This document shows, piece by piece, positions 17,955-27,294 of a DNA stretch of 64,000 bases. Every line of letters starts with the position of its first letter. The first letter of the stretch is position 1. Source of the stretch: JABCZH01 sp963803775 (GTDB lineage: Bacteria; Acidobacteriota; Terriglobia; Terriglobales; Acidobacteriaceae); assembly GCA_963803775.1 (NCBI GenBank), contig CAWDNS010000006.1, forward strand, positions 558,001-622,000. The letters run 5' to 3'. The notes under the pieces were generated by a model. The model made no database searches, was not told where the DNA came from, and worked only from the letters and a program-made list of their open reading frames with translations. Made by a program: the position numbers and the translations under genes.

Positions 17955-19204
17955 GCTTCACCCCGTAACGCGTACACCGGATCAAACTTCACCGCCCGCC
18001 TGATAGCTAAAGCGCTGCCCGCGAAGGTCACGAGCACCGCAATCGTAATGACAATGGGAAAAAGCACCAGGTCAACTGCAATCTGCGAGTCAAAGATCGA
18101 TCGTCCGATCACACGCGCCAAAATCGCGCCGCCCGCGAAGCCTACGCTGCCTCCGAGCATCGCCAGTAGAAGCGCCTCGGCGAAGAAGATTGCCGCCACC
18201 GAGATGCTGCCTGCCCCTAAGGCTCTCATCAACCCGACCTCACTTCGGCGCTCAAACATTGCCGTGGCCATTGCGGCCGAGACTGCCAGCGCCGCAGCCA
18301 ACAGAGCTGCCAGCGTGATGAGCAGCATCAGTCCCTTAATCTTCGTCAGCACCGTGCCCTCGTTCTGCGCCACCTGACGAATCTGCTCGGCGTGGGAATG
18401 TGGAATCACCTCCAGCAATTGGTAGGCGATCGACTGCACATACGGTGAACAGTACCAGCGGTCAAACTCCGGACCGCGTAAACTCTTCGGATCGCGTCGT
18501 GCGAAAGCATCCTCCGGCTTGGTCACCGCGCTAACATATAGCCGTCGCACCGCTCCTGGCCGTCCCAAAGCGCTTTGCGCCACAGCCAGTGGGGCCACAA
18601 TCTCATCGTCCTCCGCGCTACCCGTGGAAAGTACTCCGGCCACCCGATGCTCCCGACCTGCAAAATCGATCTGGTCTCCCGTCTTGCGGCCAAGACTCGT
18701 AGCCAGCTTCTCCCCTAACAGCACGTCTTGGGATTCGTCCTCCGGCCACGTGCCGCTTATTTTCCACCACGGATAGATGGCGCGCACACCGGTCCGAAAT
18801 TCTTCTTTGCCGAATGTAAGCCGCTTGGAAAAATATGTACCCAGCAGTGCGACATTCTTCCCGCCAACATTTACCGCCACCGGCAGCACCGGCGCAAATC
18901 CCACAATATTGTTGTGCCAGAACATTCCGCGAATCTTGGGCAGATCAGCTTCATTGAGATATGCCCCGTCGCTCGGCGGCTTTAAATCAACCCCTGCAAT
19001 TTGAAGATCGAGCGAGTCTTCCTGCGGTGTGACGACTATGTTTGCTCCGAAAGTGCGGAGTTCACGGCTGACTTTGTCGCCAATATCGGTGGCGACGGCG
19101 ATCATGGCAGTCGCGACGCCTACGCCCAAAGCGATGGCAGTTCCGGCCAACAGTTTTCGCCGCTTCTGCCGCCGGAACGATTCGTAGACCAGGCGGAGGA
19201 ACAT
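17951..19204 (-). CDS. FtsX/MacB-like ABC transporter permease (first of two)
   Basis: A 417-residue permease of the same superfamily as the following gene. It starts MFLRLVYESFRRQKRRKLLA, typical of LolC/MacB-like permeases, with a helix at about 18-40, a large periplasmic segment and three C-terminal helices ending RAVKFDPVYALRGE. It begins three bases after the FTR1-type gene ends. The presence of two different permeases beside one ATPase suggests a heterodimeric membrane unit. In the Campylobacter-type p19 iron system, similar permease pairs accompany Ftr1-like and DUF2318 proteins. Confidence 0.9.
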   Translation of the reverse strand: MFLRLVYESFRRQKRRKLLAGTAIALGVGVATAMIAVATDIGDKVSRELRTFGANIVVTPQEDSLDLQIAGVDLKPPSDGAYLNEADLPKIRGMFWHNNIVGFAPVLPVAVNVGGKNVALLGTYFSKRLTFGKEEFRTGVRAIYPWWKISGTWPEDESQDVLLGEKLATSLGRKTGDQIDFAGREHRVAGVLSTGSAEDDEIVAPLAVAQSALGRPGAVRRLYVSAVTKPEDAFARRDPKSLRGPEFDRWYCSPYVQSIAYQLLEVIPHSHAEQIRQVAQNEGTVLTKIKGLMLLITLAALLAAALAVSAAMATAMFERRSEVGLMRALGAGSISVAAIFFAEALLLAMLGGSVGFAGGAILARVIGRSIFDSQIAVDLVLFPIVITIAVLVTFAGSALAIRRAVKFDPVYALRGEA

Positions 19205-19207
19205 GGA

Positions 19208-20455
19208 TTAGGGTTGAAACATCCGGCGGTGCGCCGTGATGTCCGCCTCTCGAATGATGACCGAGTCCGCTGTAATCTGCGCCTGCAAGGGAATAGGATT
19301 GCAACCGCCGGGCATGCCGATAGATTGCGGATTAACTGGCGACGCGCAGTTCTTGCAGACCACCCCGTTCTGTCGTTTGTAGAAGCCCATGGCGCCGCAG
19401 ATCTCGCAGGCATCCAACACCGTGGCGATTTTGCCGTCTGGTTTCTGATACAGCCAGAAGCGGATCTCCGCTCCGTTTTCTTTGGCTTCAAAGCGGTGCA
19501 GGTCGCCATCGTAAAGCTGTTGCAGCGGAATCGCCACTTGGCCGTTGACAAATGCGACTTCAGTCGCTGGCGACAGCGCACTCACACTCTTTGCATAGAT
19601 AAACTCAGCGGTTACCAGCATGATGAACACGAATGAACTGGCGTACACCGACACCATCCACAGGCGTTCCCGCCGGGCGCTCCATTTGGCCTTGCGACGT
19701 GCCGCCGGAGAATCGGCTACGGGCAGCGGCTCACGCCGCTTCATCTCGAACAACACCATCAGCGCCGCCAGCGCGACAATAGTCACGAAAAAGAAAAGAT
19801 CGTTGCGCACAATCGGCCCAATAATCCCCATCTCTTGTTTGGAGGAGGGAAGCACGCCGTTTTCAGAAAGCTCATGCAGTCCAGAGATAATGAGTTGTGC
19901 CGCCACAAAGAACAGAATCGCCGTGGTGATGCGGAAAAACTTCTGCAGATTGATGCGGACACTGCCTTTTACAAACATCACCCCAAACAAGACCGCCGCT
20001 CCCACCCCCAGCAGCGTACCCAGAAAACTCATCAACTCGGTCGAGTTAAGCGAGACTGCTGACAGAATCAACACCGTCTCAACGCCTTCCCGCAACACCA
20101 TCAGGAACACGAACACAAAGAGCCCAAACCACGCGTTCCGGCCCGCTAGCAAACTCACCTTACCTTCGATTTCTCCCTTGAGCTTGCGCCCAGTTTTCAT
20201 CATGAAGACGATCATCGTGACTACGAAGAACGCAGCGGCCAGCATGATCCAACCTTCAAAGATGTCCTGGTTCCACTGCATGCGGGAAAGCAGGATAGCT
20301 ACCCCAATGCTGCCCAAAAAGGCTGAAACCAGGGCAGCATAGACCGGCTTCTTCAGCTCCGGGCGGCCAATCTTGGCCAAATAAGCCAGCGTAATCCCTA
20401 TGATCAGGGCAGCTTCCACACCCTCACGCAAGGTGACAATAAACGCTTGCAACAT
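19208..20455 (-). CDS. FTR1-type iron permease fused to a DUF2318 cysteine domain
   Basis: A 415-residue membrane protein. Residues 1 to about 270 are an FTR1/EfeU-type iron permease with two REGxE iron-binding motifs, LREGVEAALIIG at the N-terminus and VLREGVETVLIL near residue 120. A linker and one more helix lead to a periplasmic-type C-terminal domain (about 300-415) with CEICGAMGF, CKNCASP and a further Cys in PGGCNP, matching DUF2318, a predicted Fe-S or metal-binding domain. It is the first gene of the four-gene iron operon and lies behind a Fur-box-like site. No P19 (Tpd-like) periplasmic protein is present in the window. Confidence 0.9.
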   Translation of the reverse strand: MLQAFIVTLREGVEAALIIGITLAYLAKIGRPELKKPVYAALVSAFLGSIGVAILLSRMQWNQDIFEGWIMLAAAFFVVTMIVFMMKTGRKLKGEIEGKVSLLAGRNAWFGLFVFVFLMVLREGVETVLILSAVSLNSTELMSFLGTLLGVGAAVLFGVMFVKGSVRINLQKFFRITTAILFFVAAQLIISGLHELSENGVLPSSKQEMGIIGPIVRNDLFFFVTIVALAALMVLFEMKRREPLPVADSPAARRKAKWSARRERLWMVSVYASSFVFIMLVTAEFIYAKSVSALSPATEVAFVNGQVAIPLQQLYDGDLHRFEAKENGAEIRFWLYQKPDGKIATVLDACEICGAMGFYKRQNGVVCKNCASPVNPQSIGMPGGCNPIPLQAQITADSVIIREADITAHRRMFQP

Positions 20456-20479
20456 TCAGAGACGGACCTCAACGATCTT

Positions 20480-20498
20480 GAAAATGAATTTCAATTTC
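20480..20498 (-). promoter_or_regulatory. Fur-box-like operator upstream of the iron operon
   Basis: On the minus strand this 19-mer reads GAAATTGAAATTCATTTTC. It matches the classical Fur consensus GATAATGATAATCATTATC at 14 of 19 positions by my count. It lies 25-43 bases upstream of the FTR1-type start codon, in the only gap that could hold the operon promoter. A TATACA-like -10 candidate sits just upstream of the box on the same strand. Confidence 0.55.
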
Positions 20499-20642
20499 AC
20501 TTTGTATAGGATAGCTGTTCGTCGACAGCAGCGTCAACGCATTCACGTCTTCGTTGTGGTCCAGTTTGGATTTCGGCGTGCGGCCAATGGACAATACTCT
20601 CCCAGCATGGCAGCAGCTTGCTAACGCGCTTGAGGAGGTCGA

Positions 20643-21191
20643 ATGGAGGCTGTTAATGTTGACCGCCTATTTGTAATCACTGGAGGGCCTGGTTCAGGGA
20701 AAAGCACACTGATCGACGCCCTGGCGGAACAGGGGATTTCGACCATGCCTGAGGCCGGCAGAGCGATCATTCAAGATCAGGTGGCCATCAGCGGCGAGGC
20801 ATTACCGTGGTCCGACCGACGTGCTTTCGCCGAACTGATGTTGGCCTGGGAAATGCGATCGTATCGTGCTGCCTCGAAGCTCGGCGGTCCGGTGATGTTC
20901 GACCGCGGCATACCTGATGTGCTCGGCTACTTGCGCTTGTGCGGGTTGCCGATCCCCTCCCACGTCGAAAGGGCTGCGTGGACATTCCGCTACCACCACC
21001 GGGTTATCATCGCGCCACCTTGGCCGGAAATCTTTGCGGCAGATGCCGAGCGTAAACAGAGTTTTGAGGAAGCTCAGGCGACCTACGAAGTGATGAACCA
21101 AACTTACTCTGCCTTGGGCTATGACCTGATTCCGCTTCCTCTCGACTCGATCCAGCAGCGTGTAAAGTTCGTATTGGCGACCATTGCCTAA
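20643..21191 (+). CDS. Small P-loop NTPase/kinase-like protein
   Basis: A 182-residue AAA-type ATPase resembling predicted nucleotide or small-molecule kinases. Walker A is GGPGSGKSTL at about residues 14-23; PVMFDRGIPDVLGYLRLCG provides a DRG-type second acidic motif. The protein is a single domain. It is preceded by GAGGAGGTCGA before the ATG, a strong ribosome site. It is monocistronic and its stop overlaps the stop of the convergent gene by four bases. The substrate is not known. Confidence 0.85.
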   Translation: MEAVNVDRLFVITGGPGSGKSTLIDALAEQGISTMPEAGRAIIQDQVAISGEALPWSDRRAFAELMLAWEMRSYRAASKLGGPVMFDRGIPDVLGYLRLCGLPIPSHVERAAWTFRYHHRVIIAPPWPEIFAADAERKQSFEEAQATYEVMNQTYSALGYDLIPLPLDSIQQRVKFVLATIA

Positions 21192-21874
21192 AGCCGCTTC
21201 AACATCGCTTTGGCTTCTTCGAAGCGTGGAAACAATCTCTCCTCCGCCTGAAACTCTCCGGAGTGCACACACCGCCGGGTCCCGCGCAACTTAACCGGAT
21301 GCTTCAAGTGCAGCATCTCGTGATACACGATGTACTCCACCGCATAGCGCGGCACTCGAAAATCATCAAACACCCGGCTCACGACGATCGCATTGTGCGC
21401 GGGATCGTAGTGCCCCAAACGGTTGCGTGCGTCGACCCGGCTCCATGTCATGCGTGGGCGCGCCAACAACCCGTGAAAGAAGCGCGTGTTCAGCTCGTCG
21501 AAAATTGCCTCCAGGTCATAGGCGCGTCCGCGTGCGCTATCAATGCGCTTGCGGCCCCTGATTTGGCGCAGCAGGGTTGCCTTATCTTGGATGGCGTGGC
21601 TCGAAATATATCGCCGATAGCGCGTGGCATGCTCTCGTTCGATTGGCTTACGGTACATCTTGGCCAGTAGGATATGAGCGATCGCACGGAGGATATTCTC
21701 CGGCGCTCCTTCCAGCATGTCCGAAAGACGCACGAACAGCTTGCCCTCGCGCATACGGATATTATTGTTAATGCTGGCAAAAGGGTAGAACTCCACCGCC
21801 AAGTCGGGCATTGGCGCCCGCGGCCGCAGCTCACGGTAGCTTTCTTCAAACACACTCAGAAGCTTGGGATTCAC
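21188..21874 (-). CDS. SprT/M48-like putative zinc metallopeptidase
   Basis: A 228-residue cytoplasmic protein with a zinc-peptidase signature: YIVYHEMLHLKHP has HEMLH at 185-189, and a downstream His-Glu pair (RRCVHSGEFQAEE) is a plausible third-ligand region. Upstream are FDELNTRFFHGLL and TWSRVDARNRLGHYDP, which look like the N-terminal motifs of SprT-like proteins. SprT/Spartan relatives act on DNA-protein crosslinks or on translation-related targets in other organisms; whether that holds here is unknown. It is the last gene of the uvrA-led operon, a suggestive context for DNA repair. Confidence 0.8.
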   Translation of the reverse strand: MNPKLLSVFEESYRELRPRAPMPDLAVEFYPFASINNNIRMREGKLFVRLSDMLEGAPENILRAIAHILLAKMYRKPIEREHATRYRRYISSHAIQDKATLLRQIRGRKRIDSARGRAYDLEAIFDELNTRFFHGLLARPRMTWSRVDARNRLGHYDPAHNAIVVSRVFDDFRVPRYAVEYIVYHEMLHLKHPVKLRGTRRCVHSGEFQAEERLFPRFEEAKAMLKRL

Positions 21875-21911
21875 GTTCAGGAAAGATTATCAGGCTAGGG
21901 GACTTGCGTTG

Positions 21912-22448
21912 CTACTTTCCTTTTCCACGATGCTTCGCCGCCTCGTCTTGTTCCGCCAGCAACTGTTTATGGTCCTGCACGCCAGTTCCGACTGCATCCA
22001 ATGCGTTATCCAGAAGGAACCGATATTGTTCAACTTCCTTCGACCCGGCATCCCTAACATTCTTCAACGCCAGCAGTTTTGTTTGAAACACGTTGTCCGC
22101 CTCAATTACGGACTTCAGCGGCTTTCGCACGTCTTCTTTTCGATCGATAAAGTTGTCAATGTTCTCGTTCAGTTCGTCATAGATGTCAACAAACTCCTGT
22201 AAGCGATCATGGGTCTGATGGCCCCGGTCTGCCGCTTTAGGGTCGTTACGGATCTGCTCCACTGACACCAGACGTTCGCGCGCAAAGCGCGTGAACAGCT
22301 TCAGACGCTCGCCTGGATCCATGGCGGCATCGCGCAGTTGGTCGATTTCCTCAGGCGTAAGCGGCTCTCGTCGGCGGAGTTGTGCCCCCGTCGTTGCTAC
22401 CCAGCAGAACAGCGTCACTAATGCGACCGTGACCCGGACACTTCTCAT
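21912..22448 (-). CDS. Secreted helical protein of unknown function
   Basis: A 178-residue protein with a signal peptide (VTVALVTLFCWVATTGAQ) and a largely helical, charged mature region (LTPEEIDQLRDAAMDPGERL and later VDIYDELNENIDNFIDRK). It ends in a basic HRGKGK tail, similar to the FGKGK tail of the gene before it. The ATG overlaps the preceding gene by four bases. I do not recognise the family. Confidence 0.7.
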   Translation of the reverse strand: MRSVRVTVALVTLFCWVATTGAQLRRREPLTPEEIDQLRDAAMDPGERLKLFTRFARERLVSVEQIRNDPKAADRGHQTHDRLQEFVDIYDELNENIDNFIDRKEDVRKPLKSVIEADNVFQTKLLALKNVRDAGSKEVEQYRFLLDNALDAVGTGVQDHKQLLAEQDEAAKHRGKGK

Positions 22449-22879
22449 TTTCCCTTACCAAACATTTTGGATAACAAGTCGGTGCGCAAGATCTCCAGGC
22501 GGTCCGCTGCAGCCTGAACCGGCGCTTGATCCTCGAAGCTCAAGGTGCGCTTGATATCGCGCAGCTTGGCCGCCATTTTTCGGAAAGCAATCTCCGTGGC
22601 CTTAAGTCGACTGTGAGAATCGATTGCGGTATCGTGTGCTTTTTCCGAATACGCCACCACATCTTTAACCGCAGCTAAGGCCTCATCATCCTTACCCTCG
22701 CCAAAAAGTTCGGCCACGGCTTTCAGTTGGCGTTCAGCAATCTCGATGTATAACCCTGGGCGATCTTCCGGCCGCGCAGCCTCTGCCCGCGCCGCAAGTT
22801 GTTGCATGGTTTCCTTCTCAGCCACGCAGTTAAGCACCGTAGCCAGCAGAATGACGGCAATTGTCAGGGAGGGACGCAT
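22445..22879 (-). CDS. Secreted helical protein of unknown function
   Basis: A 144-residue exported protein (signal MRPSLTIAVILLATVLNCVA) with a helical mature part rich in Ala, Glu and Lys (AARAEAARPEDRPGLYIEIA). It starts four bases after the TPR-protein stop and overlaps the following gene by four bases. The two small proteins share overall composition and a C-terminal GKGK motif and may work together; the function is unknown. Confidence 0.7.
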   Translation of the reverse strand: MRPSLTIAVILLATVLNCVAEKETMQQLAARAEAARPEDRPGLYIEIAERQLKAVAELFGEGKDDEALAAVKDVVAYSEKAHDTAIDSHSRLKATEIAFRKMAAKLRDIKRTLSFEDQAPVQAAADRLEILRTDLLSKMFGKGK

Positions 22880-22883
22880 AGCA

Positions 22884-24197
22884 TCACTTCTTAGGCTCGA
22901 TGGCGATCAAGCGGTGACGGGCCTGCCATTCCTGGTCCGGAAACTGCCCGTTCGCCACTTCCAGAAACTTGTGATAATTCTCCGCCGCCGGTTTGTATGC
23001 GCGCAAGTGGTCATAGGCACTCGCCCGCAGAAAATAGCCAATGGGAATTTCGGGTAAGAACTTGGCCCGCGCGTCGGCCGCCCTGATCGCCAGTTGGTAA
23101 TCCTTGTTTGCAACCGCGGCCGCGGCCAAGTCGCCATAGGCCTCGCCCATATCCGGCTTCAGCTTCACCGCAACCAGAAACTCCTGTTCGGCCTCCGGAA
23201 ACTTTCGCTGTTTGAGTAGCGCCACTCCAATCAGATGGTGCAAATCCGCCAGATCGGGATCTTTTCCATTGAGCAGGGAACGATACGCGGCCTCTGCTTG
23301 ATCGTATTTCTTCGCGCTCATGTATAGGTCAGCCAGCTCGCGTTGAATCTTCGGATCGCCGGGATCCAGTTTGATCGTCGCCTGCACGCTCGCCATCGCT
23401 TCGTCGTTCTTCCCCAGCCGGACAAGCACTCGGCTCAGCTCGAGTCGCGCCTGAACATTCTCTGGATGAAGTGCGACGATCTTTCCCAGTATTTGCTCTG
23501 CATCTAGAAAGCGATTACCGCGCGTGTAGATGTTCGCCAGGCCGATCAACGCTTCACTCGAACCCGGGTCAATCGCCAACGCTTGCTTGTATTCTTCTTC
23601 TGCATCGGCGAAGCGGTTCGCCTTTTCCAGCAACGCCCCTGCGGCCAGATGCGGCTCCGGGTCCTTCGGCGTGAGCGCGGCAGCTCGCTGATACGCTTCA
23701 ATCGCCTGGTCCGGTTTGTTGGTCTCCAGCAGCGCCGCCAAAGAAAGCCACGCCCGCGCGTGTCCTTCGTCCACGTTAGCCGTAGGTTTGAGGGTGGTTG
23801 CCGCACGCAAATATTGTTCGGCATCGGCCTGCCCGGCCTTGGCCAGGCTGATGCCAAGATTCAAATTCGATTCGAAAACGTCCGGCTTGGCCGCCACCGA
23901 CTTGCGATATGCGGCAATCGACTCGCTTGAGTTCCCGAGCCCGTTGTAAACGAACCCCAGATCGAACCATGCCTGATAGTTCTTTGAATCTGCCGCGACA
24001 ACTTTCTGCAGCAGGGGTTCAGCACCCGCATAATCCTTCTTTTCGATGTCACTCTCAGCCTGGGTCAGTTCAGGAGGGAACGCCGGATCAGTCTCCGCAA
24101 TCTTGTGATGGCGTACGGTCTGCCCCGTAACGCTCATAGTGCAGCCACCGAGCACCGCTAGTAGCAGTGCGACTCGCATTCGCCTATTTGTGTGCAT
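22884..24197 (-). CDS. Exported TPR-repeat protein, possible lipoprotein
   Basis: A 437-residue protein built from about ten tetratricopeptide repeats; AEPLLQKVVAADSKNYQAWF and AEEEYKQALAIDPGSSEALI are clear examples. The N-terminus (MRVALLLAVLGGC) has a hydrophobic signal and a loose lipobox ending at Cys, so it may be a lipoprotein. The ATG at 24197 overlaps the uvrA stop region by 14 bases; a second ATG at 24179 lies just after the uvrA stop and is equally possible. It is probably a scaffold for protein-protein contacts in the envelope. Confidence 0.85.
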   Translation of the reverse strand: MHTNRRMRVALLLAVLGGCTMSVTGQTVRHHKIAETDPAFPPELTQAESDIEKKDYAGAEPLLQKVVAADSKNYQAWFDLGFVYNGLGNSSESIAAYRKSVAAKPDVFESNLNLGISLAKAGQADAEQYLRAATTLKPTANVDEGHARAWLSLAALLETNKPDQAIEAYQRAAALTPKDPEPHLAAGALLEKANRFADAEEEYKQALAIDPGSSEALIGLANIYTRGNRFLDAEQILGKIVALHPENVQARLELSRVLVRLGKNDEAMASVQATIKLDPGDPKIQRELADLYMSAKKYDQAEAAYRSLLNGKDPDLADLHHLIGVALLKQRKFPEAEQEFLVAVKLKPDMGEAYGDLAAAAVANKDYQLAIRAADARAKFLPEIPIGYFLRASAYDHLRAYKPAAENYHKFLEVANGQFPDQEWQARHRLIAIEPKK

Positions 24198-27078
24198 CCC
24201 CAGACGATCCGTTTCCGTTCAAAACTCCGGCCAGGAAATGTCCCGTGTGTGATTTCGGCAGTCGGGCGATAGTTTCCGGCGTTCCCGCGCCCACCAGGTA
24301 TCCGCCGCGCTCGCCGCCCTCTGGCCCCAGATCGATTACCCAGTCCGCCGTCTTAATGACCTCCAAATTGTGTTCGATGACCAGAATCGATCCCCCTGCC
24401 TCGATTAGACGGCGAAATGCCGCCAGTAGTTTACTGATGTCATCGAAATGTAGGCCAGTAGTGGGCTCGTCAAAGATGTATAGCATGCGCCGCTTCAGGT
24501 CCGCCCGCGCCGTGGTCTGCAAGTGCGCTGCCAACTTCATGCGCTGCGCTTCGCCGCCCGACAATGTCGTTGCCGACTGCCCCAGACGCAGGTATCCCAG
24601 CCCCACTTCTTCCAGCACCCGTAGTTTCTGCACGATCTTGGGGGCGCCGGCGAAAAAGTGTAACGCGTCCTGCACGGTTAAGTTCAATACATCGTGGATG
24701 TTCTTGCCGCGATACCGAACCTCCAACACTTGCGGTTTGTAGCGCATCCCTTTGCACTCTTCGCAAATCAGCTCCACATCTGCGAGGAACTGCATTTCGA
24801 CGGTCACGGTCCCGTCGCCCTGGCAGGTTTCGCAACGCCCACCCGGAATGTTGAAGGAGAAATGTCCCGAACTAAATCCTCGCTTATGTGATTCGGGCAG
24901 CGCCGCAAACAAGTCGCGGATGCCGTCAAACGTCTTGATATAAGTCACCGGGTTCGATCGTGGCGTGCGGCCAATAGGCGACTGATCAACCAAAACAACT
25001 TCATCGATGTACTCGGCGCCTTCCACCCGATTCCATGCCGTGGTCACCGGGCCAGCGCCGTCGGGCATCTGCTTGGCCTGAGCTAACGCGCGGGTCAACA
25101 CATCATGCAGCAGCGTGGATTTGCCCGAGCCTGAAACTCCGGTAATTGCGACCAGCATCCTCAACGGCACCACCAGATCAATGTTCTTAAGATTGTGCGC
25201 CCGCGCCCCGAATATCTTGATCTGTTGACTCCCCGGCTTGCGGCGTGCGCCCGGTATCTGGATGCGCAGGTCGTTCGCGAGATACCGGCCCGTGAGCGAT
25301 GCAGGCGAACTCTTAAGCTGCTCGTAGCTTCCAGTAGCAATCACTTTGCCACCGTTTTCTCCTGCCCCCGGCCCGAGATCGAGTATGTTGTCCGATGCTC
25401 GCATCACGTCAGGATCGTGCTCTACCACTAGAATCGTGTTCCCCAGATCGCGCAATCCGTGCAGGATTTTGATCAGTCGCTGTGTATCGCGGCTATGCAG
25501 CCCAATCGAAGGCTCATCCAGCACATATAGAGTACCCACCAGCCGCGATCCCAGCGAAGTCGCCAGTTGAATGCGCTGCGCTTCTCCGCCAGACAAGGTA
25601 GAAGACAGCCGATCCAGCGTCAAATACTCCAGCCCAACCTCGTTCAGGAATCCCAACCGTTCCCGGATTTCCTGCAACAGCCGGTCCGCGATCCCTGCTT
25701 CCTGCTCCGTCAATTGAACCCGGGTAAAGAACTGTAAGGCCTCTTCTACCGTCATGCAGCAAACGTCGCAGATGTTCTTATCGTTGATCTTGACCTGCTG
25801 TGCTTCCATCCGCAGCCGAGCACCCTTACAGGTTGAGCACAGCGAATACCCGCGATAGCGGCTCAGAAACACGCGCACATGCAGTTTGTATTTCTTGCGT
25901 TCCAGGTGATTGAAAAACCCACGCACTCCCAGAAACTTTCCTTCACCTTCGACTATCAGACGTTGCTGCTCAGCGTCCAACTCGGCCCAGGGAACATCCT
26001 GTGGAATGTCCTTCTGCCGCGCAAAACGCTTTAGATCGGTGCCCAGAGTGCGATACTTCGGCTTGGTCCAGGGATCGATCGCGCCTTCGTTCAAAGTTTT
26101 CGATTTGTCCGGAATTACCAGATCGAGGTCGAAATCAATCGTGTTTCCAAAGCCCTGGCAGCGTGGACATGCGCCATACGGGTTGTTGAACGAAAACAGC
26201 CGAGGCTCAGGCTCCTCGTAACGGATATTGCAAACCTTACACTCAAACCGCTGGGAGAAACGCAGACGCTCCATCGTTTGTCCCTCGCGGGGGACGGTCT
26301 CGAAAATCACCTCGCCCGATTCGCGATAGCCGATTTCAACCGCATCCACAATACGCGCCCGCGCTTCTGGCGAAACCACCAGCCGGTCCACCAGCAAGAA
26401 AACCGGTTCCGTGAAATCGACGTCAAGTAACGACTCAGGCGTCGAGAACTCGAATATCTTGCCTTTTTGATAGAGCCGATTAAAACCTCGCGTCCGCAAG
26501 TCAAGCAAACGCGCTTTCAACTGATCCGAAATCGCCGCCGCGGCGGCGACCTTGCGCTTGCTGCTCTTCGCCCGCGTCTTTCCAGTCCCCGGAACCATCG
26601 TCTGCGCCTGCAACGGAAAGATCACATGCAACCGCGTTCCTTCCTCTAGCTTCATCACTACATCCGCAACTTCATCAACCGTGTCTTTCTTGACTTCCTG
26701 ACCACACTGGATGCAATAAGTGCGTCCCACCCGGGCAAACAATAGCCGCAGATAGTCATAAATCTCGGTTGCCGTGCCCACGGTCGAGCGCGGATTGCGT
26801 GTGCTGCTCTTCTGCCGTATCGCGACCGCCGGGGCAATACCGTCAATGACGTCGACATCCGGCTTCTCGATCCGCTCCAGGAACTGCCGCGCATACGCCG
26901 ACAGCGACTCCACATAGCGCCGCTGGCCTTCGGCATAGATGGTATCGAAGGCCAGCGAAGACTTTCCTGATCCCGAAACGCCAGTGACCACCGTCAACGA
27001 ATTGTGGGGAATATCAACGTCAATGTTCTTGAGGTTGTGGACGCGCGCCCCGCGAACGACAATGGTTTCCGTGGACAT
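24184..27078 (-). CDS. uvrA: Excinuclease ABC subunit A
   Basis: The 964-residue damage-recognition ATPase of nucleotide excision repair. Two ABC modules are visible, each with a Walker A (GVSGSGKSSLAFD near residue 35 and GVSGSGKSTLLHD near 660) and a signature LSGGEAQR. Zinc fingers are CKVCNIRY...CPRC in the first half and CETCQG...CEEC in the second. An Arg/Lys/Ala-rich insert (about 170-190) precedes the finger. It is the promoter-proximal gene of an operon with the TPR, two small secreted proteins and the SprT-like protein. A TATAAT on the minus strand at 27177-27182 may be its -10. Confidence 0.97.
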   Translation of the reverse strand: MSTETIVVRGARVHNLKNIDVDIPHNSLTVVTGVSGSGKSSLAFDTIYAEGQRRYVESLSAYARQFLERIEKPDVDVIDGIAPAVAIRQKSSTRNPRSTVGTATEIYDYLRLLFARVGRTYCIQCGQEVKKDTVDEVADVVMKLEEGTRLHVIFPLQAQTMVPGTGKTRAKSSKRKVAAAAAISDQLKARLLDLRTRGFNRLYQKGKIFEFSTPESLLDVDFTEPVFLLVDRLVVSPEARARIVDAVEIGYRESGEVIFETVPREGQTMERLRFSQRFECKVCNIRYEEPEPRLFSFNNPYGACPRCQGFGNTIDFDLDLVIPDKSKTLNEGAIDPWTKPKYRTLGTDLKRFARQKDIPQDVPWAELDAEQQRLIVEGEGKFLGVRGFFNHLERKKYKLHVRVFLSRYRGYSLCSTCKGARLRMEAQQVKINDKNICDVCCMTVEEALQFFTRVQLTEQEAGIADRLLQEIRERLGFLNEVGLEYLTLDRLSSTLSGGEAQRIQLATSLGSRLVGTLYVLDEPSIGLHSRDTQRLIKILHGLRDLGNTILVVEHDPDVMRASDNILDLGPGAGENGGKVIATGSYEQLKSSPASLTGRYLANDLRIQIPGARRKPGSQQIKIFGARAHNLKNIDLVVPLRMLVAITGVSGSGKSTLLHDVLTRALAQAKQMPDGAGPVTTAWNRVEGAEYIDEVVLVDQSPIGRTPRSNPVTYIKTFDGIRDLFAALPESHKRGFSSGHFSFNIPGGRCETCQGDGTVTVEMQFLADVELICEECKGMRYKPQVLEVRYRGKNIHDVLNLTVQDALHFFAGAPKIVQKLRVLEEVGLGYLRLGQSATTLSGGEAQRMKLAAHLQTTARADLKRRMLYIFDEPTTGLHFDDISKLLAAFRRLIEAGGSILVIEHNLEVIKTADWVIDLGPEGGERGGYLVGAGTPETIARLPKSHTGHFLAGVLNGNGSSGDAHK

Positions 27079-27294
27079 TGCTTAAGTGTTCCTTATTCCT
27101 TTCCGGCCGCAATCTCTCCGGTGGTTTCCACGTGGCTGGACAGACAGACCGCCCGGAAAGGGGTAGGGAATCGTCTATTATAAAGCACACGGAACTCGAC
27201 GGTTCGACGGCACCGAGCAACCCGAACCTTAGTCCGCCTCATCCCTGACACTCGCTTCCGAAAAGAGGTAATATCGTATCTCCTGACCGGGCTC

